From Streptomyces sp. NBC_00659 (GTDB lineage Bacteria; Actinomycetota; Actinomycetes; Streptomycetales; Streptomycetaceae): a stretch of DNA of 64,000 bases. Within the stretch, counting starts at the first letter, position 1, and every line of letters starts with the position of its first letter. Shown piece by piece: positions 1-8,108 of the stretch. Under the pieces are notes generated by a model. The model was not told where the DNA came from. It ran no database searches and was given only the letters and a program-made list of their open reading frames with translations. The DNA lies in NCBI RefSeq assembly GCF_036226925.1, contig NZ_CP109031.1:5084001-5148000 (forward strand), in the 5' to 3' direction. Both the position numbers and the translations under genes were made by a program.

Positions 1-1690
1 CCGAGTCGAGCACGCAGTTCCACAGCAGCCACCGGCTGACCGCCTGGAAGTCGTTCAGCAGGCAGCCGCGCCCGAACCACACCGGCTCGCCCTGCTTGCC
101 GGTCGGCAGGTCGTAGGGGACCACGCTGTCGTTGCCGGACATCACCCACACGGTGGTGCCCCAGATCGCCCGCACGCTCTCCGTCGTGGTGAACACCGTG
201 TGTCCGGAGTCGACGTCGACGATCCGGGTCTCGGTCACCCCGTTGCTGTCGTACGGCCTGGCCAGGGCGGCGAAGCGGCCGTTCGCGGCGGTCGCGGTCT
301 GATAGCTGCGGGAGCTGTCGATCCGGGTGCCGGGCAGCGACTGGCCGGCCCCGAGGAGCTGGGGCTGCTGGGCGGTGCTCGTGCCGTAACCGGAGATGAC
401 GGTGCGGCCGTCGCCGGTGTCGAGGAGACGAGGGCGGCCCTGCGCGTAGTTCTCCATGGTGATCCGGCCACGGGTGGTGCGCGTTCCCGCCGTGGGGGAG
501 CCGGCCACCCCCGTCTCACGGGTGTGGAGATACGTCCAGTCGCCCACGGGGTCCAGCTCCAGGGTGGTCAGCCGCCCCTGGGAGAAGGTCAGCTGGGAGA
601 CCGTGTGGGCGGCCTTGCGGGGGTACGCGTCCGCGATCCGGCGCACGGTGACCCCGCCGCCCGGGGCGGCCTCGACGAGGGAGACGCCCCAGTGGTCCGT
701 GTCGGCGCCGCCCGGTACGAGGAGCCCGCCGTCCGGAGTCGCCATGGCCCGCACCGACGTCCTGGCCATCAGCGTCCGCGGAGCGGAGCCGTCGAGGGGG
801 ACGGCCTCGACCCGTGAGACCGCGCGGTCGGTGCCGGACCTGCCCAGGGAGGAGTCGTACCGGGCCACGATCACGGTGTCGCCGACCAGGCCCAGCACCT
901 GCGAGATGTCGCCGACGCGCACGGTCCGCACGGTGGCGTCCGGGTTCTGGCGGGAGGCGACGTGCAGGACACCGTCGTAGCACCACACCAGGTGGGTGGG
1001 GCTGAGCGCGACCATGTCGTACCACGGCAGCACCTCGTACGGCAGGGCGGTGAAGCGCGCCTGCGCGACGTCGAGCCACCCGGTGACCTCGTCGTCGCCC
1101 TTGCGGTACCGCACGACCTGCCCGTGCGCGTCGCCCAGACCGGCGGCGGACTGCGTGTAGACACCGGAGGGGACGCCCTCCACCGCGCGGTCGGAGACGG
1201 AGCCGTCGTCGCGGGCGTCCAGCAGATGCCACCGGGAGTCGCCCGGGGTACCCGTCGTCGTGACGACCGTCGACCCGAGCGTGCTGAAGTAGAAGTGTCC
1301 GTCGGGCAGCGCCACCGTGCCGACCTGACCCGACGTCATGTTCCGCAGCGTCACGGTCCGGGCGGAGCTGTCGAAGCGGGCGACGACGTCCGAACCCGCG
1401 CCGGCACTCGTGACGCCGTACGCGTCCGTGCCCGAGGCGTCGACGACGGTGTCGACACCGTCGTACGTCGTCCACAGCTGGCCGCGTCCCTCCTCGTACC
1501 GGAGGAATCCCGAGGGTCCCGCGCTCAGCAGGCCCGTCCGGGGAACCAGGGACGTCGTGGCCGGCACGACCACCTCTCCGGTGACCGGTTCACCCTGCGC
1601 GACGCCGGCCGTGAGCGGGCTCAGTCCGAGAGCGAGCGTGAAGGAAACAGCGGCGGCGGTTGCGCATCGTACGAGCGCGCGTCTGCCCAT
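1..1690 (-). CDS. Secreted propeller-like protein, C-terminus outside window
   Basis: The frame is open from the ATG at 1690 to the window edge (563 codons visible), so the gene is cut off. The N-terminus MGRRALVRCATAAAVSFTLA, ending near a GVAQGEP segment, is a typical Sec signal peptide. The mature part is beta-rich with recurring short blocks (DGHFYFSTLGSTVV, DTVIVARYDSSLG, DGRTVISGYG), as in the Streptomyces FG-GAP/VCBS-like secreted proteins that begin with a VVVPATT...VPRT stretch. No catalytic motif is visible in this part. The function is unknown; a cell-surface or extracellular role is inferred from the signal peptide. It is divergent from the small membrane gene at 2069. Confidence 0.75.
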   Translation of the reverse strand, partial: MGRRALVRCATAAAVSFTLALGLSPLTAGVAQGEPVTGEVVVPATTSLVPRTGLLSAGPSGFLRYEEGRGQLWTTYDGVDTVVDASGTDAYGVTSAGAGSDVVARFDSSARTVTLRNMTSGQVGTVALPDGHFYFSTLGSTVVTTTGTPGDSRWHLLDARDDGSVSDRAVEGVPSGVYTQSAAGLGDAHGQVVRYRKGDDEVTGWLDVAQARFTALPYEVLPWYDMVALSPTHLVWCYDGVLHVASRQNPDATVRTVRVGDISQVLGLVGDTVIVARYDSSLGRSGTDRAVSRVEAVPLDGSAPRTLMARTSVRAMATPDGGLLVPGGADTDHWGVSLVEAAPGGGVTVRRIADAYPRKAAHTVSQLTFSQGRLTTLELDPVGDWTYLHTRETGVAGSPTAGTRTTRGRITMENYAQGRPRLLDTGDGRTVISGYGTSTAQQPQLLGAGQSLPGTRIDSSRSYQTATAANGRFAALARPYDSNGVTETRIVDVDSGHTVFTTTESVRAIWGTTVWVMSGNDSVVPYDLPTGKQGEPVWFGRGCLLNDFQAVSRWLLWNCVLDS

Positions 1691-2068
1691 GCGGGACCTC
1701 TCCGGGAAACGGTGGCTGAAAGCGTGGAGAGACATGTGCGTGGGCCGTCGCACCGCAGGTCACAGACGTGCGGGCATATGACGTTCGGACACCCCCCCAG
1801 GCGAGTGGCCGGATCTTAGCATTTTGCTTGCGCATGACCATTGCCCCGGCCGGGGAACGGGCGGTGATCTGCCGTGGCACCGGGGCACGTTGAGCGCGTT
1901 CCGTGAATCGACCAGTGCCTGCCCGGACCGGTCCGAGATTCCTCGAACCCGGTCGGGGATTTCGTGAACCGATCGGAGGGGCTCGTCCGATGAGGGGGTG
2001 AGCGCCGCTCCCGCGGAGCCCGAGCCCGAGCCCGAACCTGAACCCGAGTCCGAGCAAGGAGAAGACGG
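1691..2068. other. Intergenic region between divergent genes
   Basis: About 378 bases with no convincing gene. It should hold the promoter of the secreted protein gene to the left; a TAAGAT hexamer on the minus strand at 1813-1818 is a weak -10 candidate. The last 45 bases before the next ribosome binding site are an imperfect array of the hexamer CCCGAG/CCCGAA (about 2016-2054). Confidence 0.5.
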
Positions 2069-2323
2069 ATGCTGCACATGGTGGACCTGACGTCCCTCGC
2101 GCTGATCGCCCTCACGGGCTTCATCTGGCTGTGGGGTCTGATCGACTGCGCCCGCACGCCCCGTGACCGCGTCCGCTTCCTGCCGAAGCTGCTGTGGCTG
2201 CTCATCCTGCTCAACGGCTCGGTCCTCGCCACCCTGGCCTGGGTCTACTTCGGCAGAAAGCCGGCAGCGGACGCGGCGAAGGTCCCGGCCGGGCGGACCG
2301 GGTCCCTCGCCCAGGCGCGGTAG
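2069..2323 (+). CDS. PLDc_N-type small membrane protein
   Basis: Eighty-four residues with two hydrophobic helices (about residues 6-24 and 41-62) and the linking motif GLIDCARTPRD, followed by a polar C-terminal tail. This arrangement matches the PLDc_N (phospholipase D nuclease N-terminal) domain found alone in many small actinobacterial membrane proteins. No phospholipase HKD motif is present, so it is not itself a phospholipase. An AAGGAGA Shine-Dalgarno at 2056-2062 sits seven bases before the ATG and fixes the start. It converges on the propeller gene at 2391, with a short GC hairpin between them. Confidence 0.8.
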   Translation: MLHMVDLTSLALIALTGFIWLWGLIDCARTPRDRVRFLPKLLWLLILLNGSVLATLAWVYFGRKPAADAAKVPAGRTGSLAQAR

Positions 2324-2369
2324 CGCAGGGGCGTGCGTACGGGACCGGCCGGCCGCGCCCGACAGTGAT

Positions 2370-2385
2370 CCCGCCGCCCGGCGGG
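2370..2385. terminator. Short GC hairpin between convergent genes
   Basis: Perfect 6-bp arms CCCGCC/GGCGGG around a 4-base loop in the 67-base gap between two convergent genes. There is no T-tract, so a bidirectional terminator role is only inferred from position. Confidence 0.4.
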
Positions 2386-2390
2386 AGGCC

Positions 2391-4067
2391 CTACTGGTAG
2401 AACCGCACTCCGCCGTGCGACCCGAGGGCGTTGAGTTCCAGCACGCTCCCGTCCGAGGTGACGTACACCGTGCCCGAGGTGAAGCCCCACTTGCCGGTCC
2501 CCACCGGCAGGCCCGCGACCGGGGTGGTGCGACCGGTGCGCGCGTCGATGGTGACGAGCTGCGGGGAGCCGGACGTGGTGATGGCGTACACCTTGCCGTC
2601 CGCGCCGGACGCGGGGACGGCGAGCACGGCGGAGCGCTGGGTCCAGAGTTTGGCGCCGGTGGTGGTGTCGAAGCCGTCGATCACCGGGCTGCCGGCGGCT
2701 GTGGCCGGGGTGACCAGGACCTTGCCGTAGAGCCGGGCGGAGTGGTCGGCGCCGGTCTCGTTGCCGGTCGTGAGTTCGTCGTTGCCCACGGCCAGTTTGC
2801 GGCCGGTCCCCTTGGTGTCGAAGACCTGCACGGAGTCCTGGCGCGCCGTGTGGACGGCGGCGACCAGCGGGGAGCCGGACAGGATGTGCGTCACATCCGA
2901 GTGGGCCCTCTCGGACTTCCGCCAGATCACCTTCCCGGTCTTGCCGTCGAACGCGGTGAGGATGAACCTGGTCTTCTTGTCGAGGCAGAAGTCGTCCACC
3001 ATCACGACGCCGTCGGCGCCCCAGCCGTAGGCGTTGCAGTAGTGACCGCGGGCCTGGTAGCCCCATACGCGGCTGCCGGTGCGGAGGTCCACACCGCCGA
3101 GGAAGTTCACGCCGACGACGGTGGCGACATCGCCCTGCAGATAGGTCGTGGCGGTCGCCGCCACGGGGTGCTTCTTGCTGGTCAGCGGCAGGGACCAGAG
3201 AATCTTGCCGGTGGACGCCTTGACGCCGGCCAGCCAGGTGCAGGTGCTGCCGTCCTTGCCGAAGGCGACCGTGCCGATGCCCTGGGCGCTGACCGTCGGC
3301 GACATCCCGCAGGGGACGGTGCCGCGCCCGGCGGCGGTGGCGGGGGACGCGGCGCGCCACACCTGCTTGCCGTCGCTGAGGTCGTAGGCCCGCAGGCCGC
3401 CTCGGCTGCTGGCCCGGACGAGCAGCTTGTCGGTGAGCCAGCTGCCGATGAGCGCGTCGTCGGCGGCCGGCGCCGGTATCTGCCACACCCGCGTCAGCTT
3501 CTCCGAGGCGACGGCAGCGGCCTCCTCCTGCTTGAACATGACGGTGGCGACCCCGCCGGCGGCGGCGAGGACGGCGAGGGTGAGCACGATCCTGCCCACC
3601 CGCCTGGTCTTCCCGGCTCGTTCGCCGCCCGCAGGGGGCCCCGGCTGCGCGGCGCCGGGCCCGGGGTGGCGAAGGGCCTCCCGGTCGAGGACGGCGGTGG
3701 CCGCCGACGGGTATCCGGACTCCTGGTCCGCCCACCCGCTGTCGCGCAGGATGTGCGGAGATGTCCGGTGCCCCGGCTCGCGCACGGCCTCGTGGGCGTC
3801 GGCGCGCAACTCGGAAACCCCCAGCGGCATGGTCCCGTCCCACCGCGTGTCGGACGACCTGCCGTCCCGCTCGGCCGGAGACCTGCCGTCCCACGACGGG
3901 ACGGCCGGCTCCGGCTGCCGCTGCTCCCGGTACGGCTGCGGCCGGTCGGCCGAGTCTGCCGGCGTTCCCGGGTACGGCTGCGGGCCGGCAGCCGACTTAC
4001 GGGGCTGGAAGGCCCAGCCGAGGTCCTCCTGCGGCGCACCCTGGCCCGGCGACGATTCCGTCGTCAT
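2391..4067 (-). CDS. Membrane-anchored PQQ-like beta-propeller protein
   Basis: 558 residues. The first ~150 are Pro/Gln/Arg-rich and predicted cytoplasmic. One TM helix follows (RIVLTLAVLAAAGGVATVMF), then an outside domain with repeated propeller blades: LRAYDLSDGKQVWR, DLRTGSRVWGY, DGKTGKVIWRK, DTTTGAKLWTQ. The repeated D-xx-TGK-xxW pattern is diagnostic of the PQQ_2/YfgL-like quinoprotein fold, usually a scaffold rather than a PQQ enzyme in such proteins. I chose the ATG at 4067 over an upstream one at 4142 because GGGGAG lies just before it and orthologue-like N-termini begin MTTE. The function is unknown; a surface or envelope scaffolding role is inferred. Confidence 0.85.
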   Translation of the reverse strand: MTTESSPGQGAPQEDLGWAFQPRKSAAGPQPYPGTPADSADRPQPYREQRQPEPAVPSWDGRSPAERDGRSSDTRWDGTMPLGVSELRADAHEAVREPGHRTSPHILRDSGWADQESGYPSAATAVLDREALRHPGPGAAQPGPPAGGERAGKTRRVGRIVLTLAVLAAAGGVATVMFKQEEAAAVASEKLTRVWQIPAPAADDALIGSWLTDKLLVRASSRGGLRAYDLSDGKQVWRAASPATAAGRGTVPCGMSPTVSAQGIGTVAFGKDGSTCTWLAGVKASTGKILWSLPLTSKKHPVAATATTYLQGDVATVVGVNFLGGVDLRTGSRVWGYQARGHYCNAYGWGADGVVMVDDFCLDKKTRFILTAFDGKTGKVIWRKSERAHSDVTHILSGSPLVAAVHTARQDSVQVFDTKGTGRKLAVGNDELTTGNETGADHSARLYGKVLVTPATAAGSPVIDGFDTTTGAKLWTQRSAVLAVPASGADGKVYAITTSGSPQLVTIDARTGRTTPVAGLPVGTGKWGFTSGTVYVTSDGSVLELNALGSHGGVRFYQ

Positions 4068-4177
4068 CTCCGTGATCTCCCCTGGTCGGGCATCCGCATG
4101 CGCCAGCCGCAGTGATGCGCCATGAAAAACGTCGTCCCTCACGGGCTTGCGCCCGGCTTCCCCTGCCCCGCCCTGGA

Positions 4178-5182
4178 TCAGCCGTTCTTGAACGAATGAC
4201 CGAACTTGTTCCGGGCCGTCTCCACCTGGAACGCGGCCAGCGCACCCACCGAGGTGCTGATCCGCCAGTCCATCAGCTGCTTGCCGCCCGGCCAGTCCTT
4301 GCGCTGGTCGTACCAGACGAGCCCGATGACGCCGGCCTTCGCGGCGCCCCGGAGCAGGTCACGGATGTGCGCCTCCTTGCGGTCGCTCTGCGCCACCCCG
4401 GTCTCCGCGATCAGCACCGGCTTGCCGGAGAAGCCCGCGATCTGACGCAGTGTGGGGGTGAACAGGCTGGAGAAGGCGGCGCCGTCGATCGGCCCGTAGT
4501 AGCCGATGAGGCCGACCCAGTCGACGTAGGCGCCGCCCGGATAGTACGGGCGCAGTTTCGCGGTCGTGCCCGAGTCGACCACGTGCGGAGTCCACACCCA
4601 GATCACGTTGGTGACGCCCTGTGCGGCAAAAGTGTCGTGTACATGCTTCCACGCCGCGACGAAGTCGGCGGGCTTGGCGTGCCCGGGGCCCCAGGAGTTC
4701 CACGGGCCGTTCATCTCGCCGGCGAAGGAGAGGGCCAGTGGGCCGTCGTAGGCGGCGATCTGGTCCGCCAGCCGGCGGATGTAGGCGTCGTCCTCGCCCT
4801 GGGCGATGTGTGCGAGCGAGGTGTCGGAGGGCACCAGCGCCATCATGGGCAACTGGCCGCGCTGCCACAGGAAGGCGTTGCCCTCCGTGTCGAAGTCGTC
4901 GCCCCAGGAGCTGTAGTACTCGCGGATGTCGGGCGTCCGCCCGGCCTCTTCGGCGAAGGCGTCGACGATGTCGTACTGCCAGGGCGTCTTGTCGTCGACG
5001 ACGCCCAGCGCGCGGCCGGACGGCTCGAGCATGGACGAGACCTGGAAGTGCGCGGCCGGGGCGCCGGCTCCACCCGCCTTGGCGTCGCCCTCGCTTCCCG
5101 CGCCACCGCAGGCGTCCACCAGGAACGAGACGGCGACCATCAGGATCGCGGCGACCGACAGGCGGCTGCGGCGGCGGGTCAT
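4178..5182 (-). CDS. GH26-type glycoside hydrolase lipoprotein
   Basis: A basic n-region, a hydrophobic stretch and the lipobox-like LVDAC (Cys25 from this start) indicate a lipoprotein. The body resembles family GH26 (beta-mannanase-like): FAGEMNGPWNSWG carries the putative acid/base Glu156, and VLIAETGVA carries the putative nucleophile Glu260 (VWVWTPH and GLIGYYG lie between). It would hydrolyse a beta-linked glycan outside the cell; the substrate cannot be told. It is divergent from the glycan-synthesis operon starting at 5418, so it may trim or process that polymer. No start has a good ribosome binding site; 5188 and 5254 are alternatives. Confidence 0.8.
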   Translation of the reverse strand: MTRRRSRLSVAAILMVAVSFLVDACGGAGSEGDAKAGGAGAPAAHFQVSSMLEPSGRALGVVDDKTPWQYDIVDAFAEEAGRTPDIREYYSSWGDDFDTEGNAFLWQRGQLPMMALVPSDTSLAHIAQGEDDAYIRRLADQIAAYDGPLALSFAGEMNGPWNSWGPGHAKPADFVAAWKHVHDTFAAQGVTNVIWVWTPHVVDSGTTAKLRPYYPGGAYVDWVGLIGYYGPIDGAAFSSLFTPTLRQIAGFSGKPVLIAETGVAQSDRKEAHIRDLLRGAAKAGVIGLVWYDQRKDWPGGKQLMDWRISTSVGALAAFQVETARNKFGHSFKNG

Positions 5183-5277
5183 GGCCATGCGGGAAGGTCC
5201 GATCGGGCAGGAGGCAAGCGACGTCACCGGAACTCTACGAGACCCTCGTGACATTCACCGATTCTTCATATGTAATC

Positions 5278-5306
5278 TTGTGCACGATCGGGAGTGGTCG
5301 GATAAT
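5278..5306 (+). promoter_or_regulatory. Candidate housekeeping-type promoter for glycan operon
   Basis: TTGTGC (5278-5283), a 17-base spacer and GATAAT (5301-5306) form a good vegetative-type promoter in an unusually AT-rich intergenic patch. Transcription would start about 105 bases before the first gene. The leader also contains the palindromic ACACGTGT near 5380. Confidence 0.5.
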
Positions 5307-5417
5307 CTCCCCTTCCTTGCATATGCATCACTTTTTCGCGCTACTCACAGCTTTCGGCGTCGTCGAACCGGCAGTGGTAACACGTGTAACACGACGCAGG
5401 AAGGCTCGAGGCCGTCG

Positions 5418-5909
5418 ATGACCAGTACCTCCACGGAGGTCGAGCCCGCTCCCGTCTTTGTGGACCAGACCGGTGCCCGTGGCCGCCGTCTGCGCGGTCT
5501 CGGCTGGCTGGTGGGCGTCCTCTGCGCCGGGTGCGTGGTGGCGATGGTCACCGGCCTGGTCGGAACCCAGTCGCAGGCGCCCGCGCTCACCGTCCCCGCC
5601 ACCGCTGACACCACGCCGCCGAGCCAGTACCTGAACGCGCCGCTGCCCGCGGCTCCCGGCGCCGCCGAATCCGGACAGAGCGCCACCGCCACAGCGACCA
5701 CCACCGATGGCACCGCGTCGGCCACCGCGACGACGGCGGCCGGTACCACGGAGTCGACCACCGTCATCGACACCGAACCGTCGGCCACCGCGACGACGGC
5801 GGCCGGTACCACGGAGTCGACCACCGTCATCGACACCGAGCCGTCGGCCACCGCGACGACGACGGCCGGCACGGCGGCGTCAACCCCCGCCACCGCCACC
5901 GTGCCATAG
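5418..5909 (+). CDS. MatA-like small membrane protein of glycan operon
   Basis: 163 residues with a short cytoplasmic N-terminus, one TM helix (GWLVGVLCAGCVVAMVTGLVG) and a long Thr/Ala/Ser-rich outside tail containing 21-residue tandem repeats. It precedes the deacetylase/glycosyltransferase gene by 24 bases and so occupies the matA position of the Streptomyces matAB mycelial-aggregation locus. I cannot confirm sequence homology to MatA itself. The start is the ATG at 5418 preceded by AGGAAGG; the frame is open further upstream, but through the promoter region. The tail looks like an extracellular linker or glycosylated stalk. Confidence 0.7.
   Translation: MTSTSTEVEPAPVFVDQTGARGRRLRGLGWLVGVLCAGCVVAMVTGLVGTQSQAPALTVPATADTTPPSQYLNAPLPAAPGAAESGQSATATATTTDGTASATATTAAGTTESTTVIDTEPSATATTAAGTTESTTVIDTEPSATATTTAGTAASTPATATVP
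5718..5879 (+). repeat. 63-bp in-frame tandem repeat in MatA-like gene
   Basis: Two nearly identical 63-bp units (5718-5780, 5781-5843; one silent A/G change seen) and a partial third (5844-5879). Each encodes 21 residues starting SATATT and ending VIDTEP. Such recent repeats often vary in number between strains. Confidence 0.9.
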
Positions 5910-5933
5910 CCAGACGCGACCACCAGGAAATCC

Positions 5934-8108
5934 ATGTCCCGCACCCGCCGTCAACGCTCACGGCAGTCCATAGCGCGGCCGCGCCGACTCGCCGCACCTC
6001 CCCTGCGCTTCTTTCTGCCGGTGACCGTACTGGCGACCCTGCTGGCGCTGATGGTGCTCCGCGGCATGGCGAACAACGAGGTCTTCCACGACGAGGCCAT
6101 CGCCACCTCGGTGGACAAGATCACCGTCCCGACCAGCGTTCTGGAGGGCGGCCCGATCGTCGACGCGCGCGGCGACAAGAAGAACAAGCCGGTCAACTAC
6201 TCGATTCCGGACAGGACCGTCGTCCTCTCCTTCGATGACGGACCGTCCGCCGAGTGGACGCCGAAGATCCTCAAGGTGCTGAAAGAGGAGAACGTCCGCG
6301 CCGACTTCTTCGTCACCGGTTCGATGGTCACCCGTAACCCGGCGCTGATCCGCCAGATCGTGGCCGAAGGCCATGAGATCGGTCTGCACACCTTCACCCA
6401 CCCCGACCTCGCGATGCACTCCGGCTCCCGGCTCACCTGGGAGCTGGGCGAGACCCAGCTCGCGCTGGCCGGTGTCGCCGGCATCCACTCCAGCCTGTTC
6501 CGCCCGCCCTACTCCTCCACCGTGGACGCGCTGGACGACTGGTCGTGGCCGGTGACCAAACAGGCCGGGTCGGAGGGGTACCTGACCGCCTTCATCGACA
6601 AGGACACCGACGACTGGAAGCGCCCCGGCGTCGACTCCATCGTCAAGGCAGCCATGCCCGACCTCCCCGGCCAGGGCGAGATGATCCTGCTGCACGACGC
6701 GGGCGGCAACCGGGCGCAGACGCTGGCCGCGCTGCCGATCATCATCGACAAGCTCAAGGACCAGGGCTACGCCTTCAAGACCACCGGCGAGGCGCTCGGC
6801 ACCGGCTCCGCCAACGCCAAGGTCACCAGCTACAACCTGTGGGTCGGCAAGGCGTTCCTGTGGTGCACCACCTTCTCGGTGCGGCTGCTGCCGTGGCTGG
6901 TCGGCCTCCTCGCGGTCGTCGGCGTGCTGGTCATGCTGCGGTTCGCGCTGATGCTGGTGCTCTCGGCCATCCACGTGCGGCGCATCCGCAAACCGGGCTT
7001 CACCTGGGGCGACCCGGTCACCGAACCGGTCACCGTGGTGGTGCCCGCGTACAACGAGCAGGAGTGCATCACCAACACCCTGCTCTCCCTGGCCAGAAGC
7101 GAGCACCCCGTCGAAGTGATCGTGGTCGACGACGGGTCGACCGACGACACGTCCGCCATCGTGGAGGAGCTCGACCTGCCGATGGTCCGGCTGATCCGGC
7201 AGCCGAACAGCGGCAAGCCGACCGCCCTCAACACCGGTGTGGCCGCCGCCTCGTACGACCTGATCGTCATGATGGACGGCGACACGGTCTTCGAACCCGC
7301 CACCGTCGGTGAGCTGGTGCAGCCCTTCGCCGACCCGCGCGTCGGCGCGGTGGCCGGCAACGCCAAGGTCGGCAACCGCGACACGCTGATCGGCGCCTGG
7401 CAGCACATCGAGTACGTGATGGGCTTCAACCTCGACCGCCGGATGTACGACGTGCTCAACTGCATGCCGACCATCCCCGGCGCCGTGGGCGGCTTCCGCC
7501 GCTCGGCGCTGGAGCAGGCGGGCGGCATGAGCGACGACACGCTCGCCGAGGACACCGACGTGACCATGGCCCTGCACCGGGCCGGCTGGAAGGTCGTCTA
7601 CGCCGAGAACGCCCGGGCCTGGACCGAGGCGCCCGTCAGCATGAAGCAGCTGTGGTCACAGCGCTACCGCTGGAGCTACGGCACCATGCAGGCGATGTGG
7701 AAGCACCGGCACGCGGTGCTGGAGCGCGGCCCGGCCGGCCGCTTCGGCCGGGTGGGCCTGCCGTTCGTCGCCCTGTTCATGGTGGTCACCCCGCTGCTCG
7801 CACCCGCCATCGACATCGGCATGGTCTACGGCGTGGTCTTCGTCGACGCGTACAGGACCCTGGCCGCCTGGTTCGCGGTGATGACCCTTCAGGCCGTCTG
7901 CGCCTGGTGGTCCTTCCACCTCGACAAGGAGAAGGCGTGGCACCTGATCACGCTGCCGGCCCAGCAGGTGGTCTACCGGGTGCTCATGTACATGGTGCTG
8001 CTGCAGTCCACCATCACCGCGATGACCGGGGGCCGGTTGCGCTGGCAGAAGCTGAAGCGCACCGGTGAGGTCGGGCTTGAGCACACAACGGGGGCGACGT
8101 CTTCATGA
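5934..8108 (+). CDS. matB: Bifunctional polysaccharide deacetylase / GT2 synthase (MatB-like)
   Basis: 724 residues. A TM helix near 26-44 is followed by an extracellular NodB-type deacetylase domain: SFDDGP at 99-104, HTFTHP at 152-157, RPPYS at 190-194, LLHDAG at 252-257. Helices at about 303-346 lead to a cytoplasmic family-2 glycosyltransferase: VVVPAYNEQE near 370, DDGSTDD near 400, the DGD metal motif at 448-450, AEDTD near 540, QRYRW at 576-580. Several C-terminal TM helices follow. This is the layout of MatB, which with MatA makes a poly-beta-1,6-N-acetylglucosamine-like surface polymer causing mycelial aggregation in Streptomyces. The fusion couples synthesis to partial deacetylation. 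It overlaps the next gene by 4 bp (ATGA). Confidence 0.85.
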   Translation: MSRTRRQRSRQSIARPRRLAAPPLRFFLPVTVLATLLALMVLRGMANNEVFHDEAIATSVDKITVPTSVLEGGPIVDARGDKKNKPVNYSIPDRTVVLSFDDGPSAEWTPKILKVLKEENVRADFFVTGSMVTRNPALIRQIVAEGHEIGLHTFTHPDLAMHSGSRLTWELGETQLALAGVAGIHSSLFRPPYSSTVDALDDWSWPVTKQAGSEGYLTAFIDKDTDDWKRPGVDSIVKAAMPDLPGQGEMILLHDAGGNRAQTLAALPIIIDKLKDQGYAFKTTGEALGTGSANAKVTSYNLWVGKAFLWCTTFSVRLLPWLVGLLAVVGVLVMLRFALMLVLSAIHVRRIRKPGFTWGDPVTEPVTVVVPAYNEQECITNTLLSLARSEHPVEVIVVDDGSTDDTSAIVEELDLPMVRLIRQPNSGKPTALNTGVAAASYDLIVMMDGDTVFEPATVGELVQPFADPRVGAVAGNAKVGNRDTLIGAWQHIEYVMGFNLDRRMYDVLNCMPTIPGAVGGFRRSALEQAGGMSDDTLAEDTDVTMALHRAGWKVVYAENARAWTEAPVSMKQLWSQRYRWSYGTMQAMWKHRHAVLERGPAGRFGRVGLPFVALFMVVTPLLAPAIDIGMVYGVVFVDAYRTLAAWFAVMTLQAVCAWWSFHLDKEKAWHLITLPAQQVVYRVLMYMVLLQSTITAMTGGRLRWQKLKRTGEVGLEHTTGATSS

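Noticed and set aside
2163..4115. 650-codon plus-strand frame opposite the PQQ-like protein
   Set aside because: Low-complexity antisense frame; the minus-strand frame has propeller repeats, a TM helix and a ribosome binding site.
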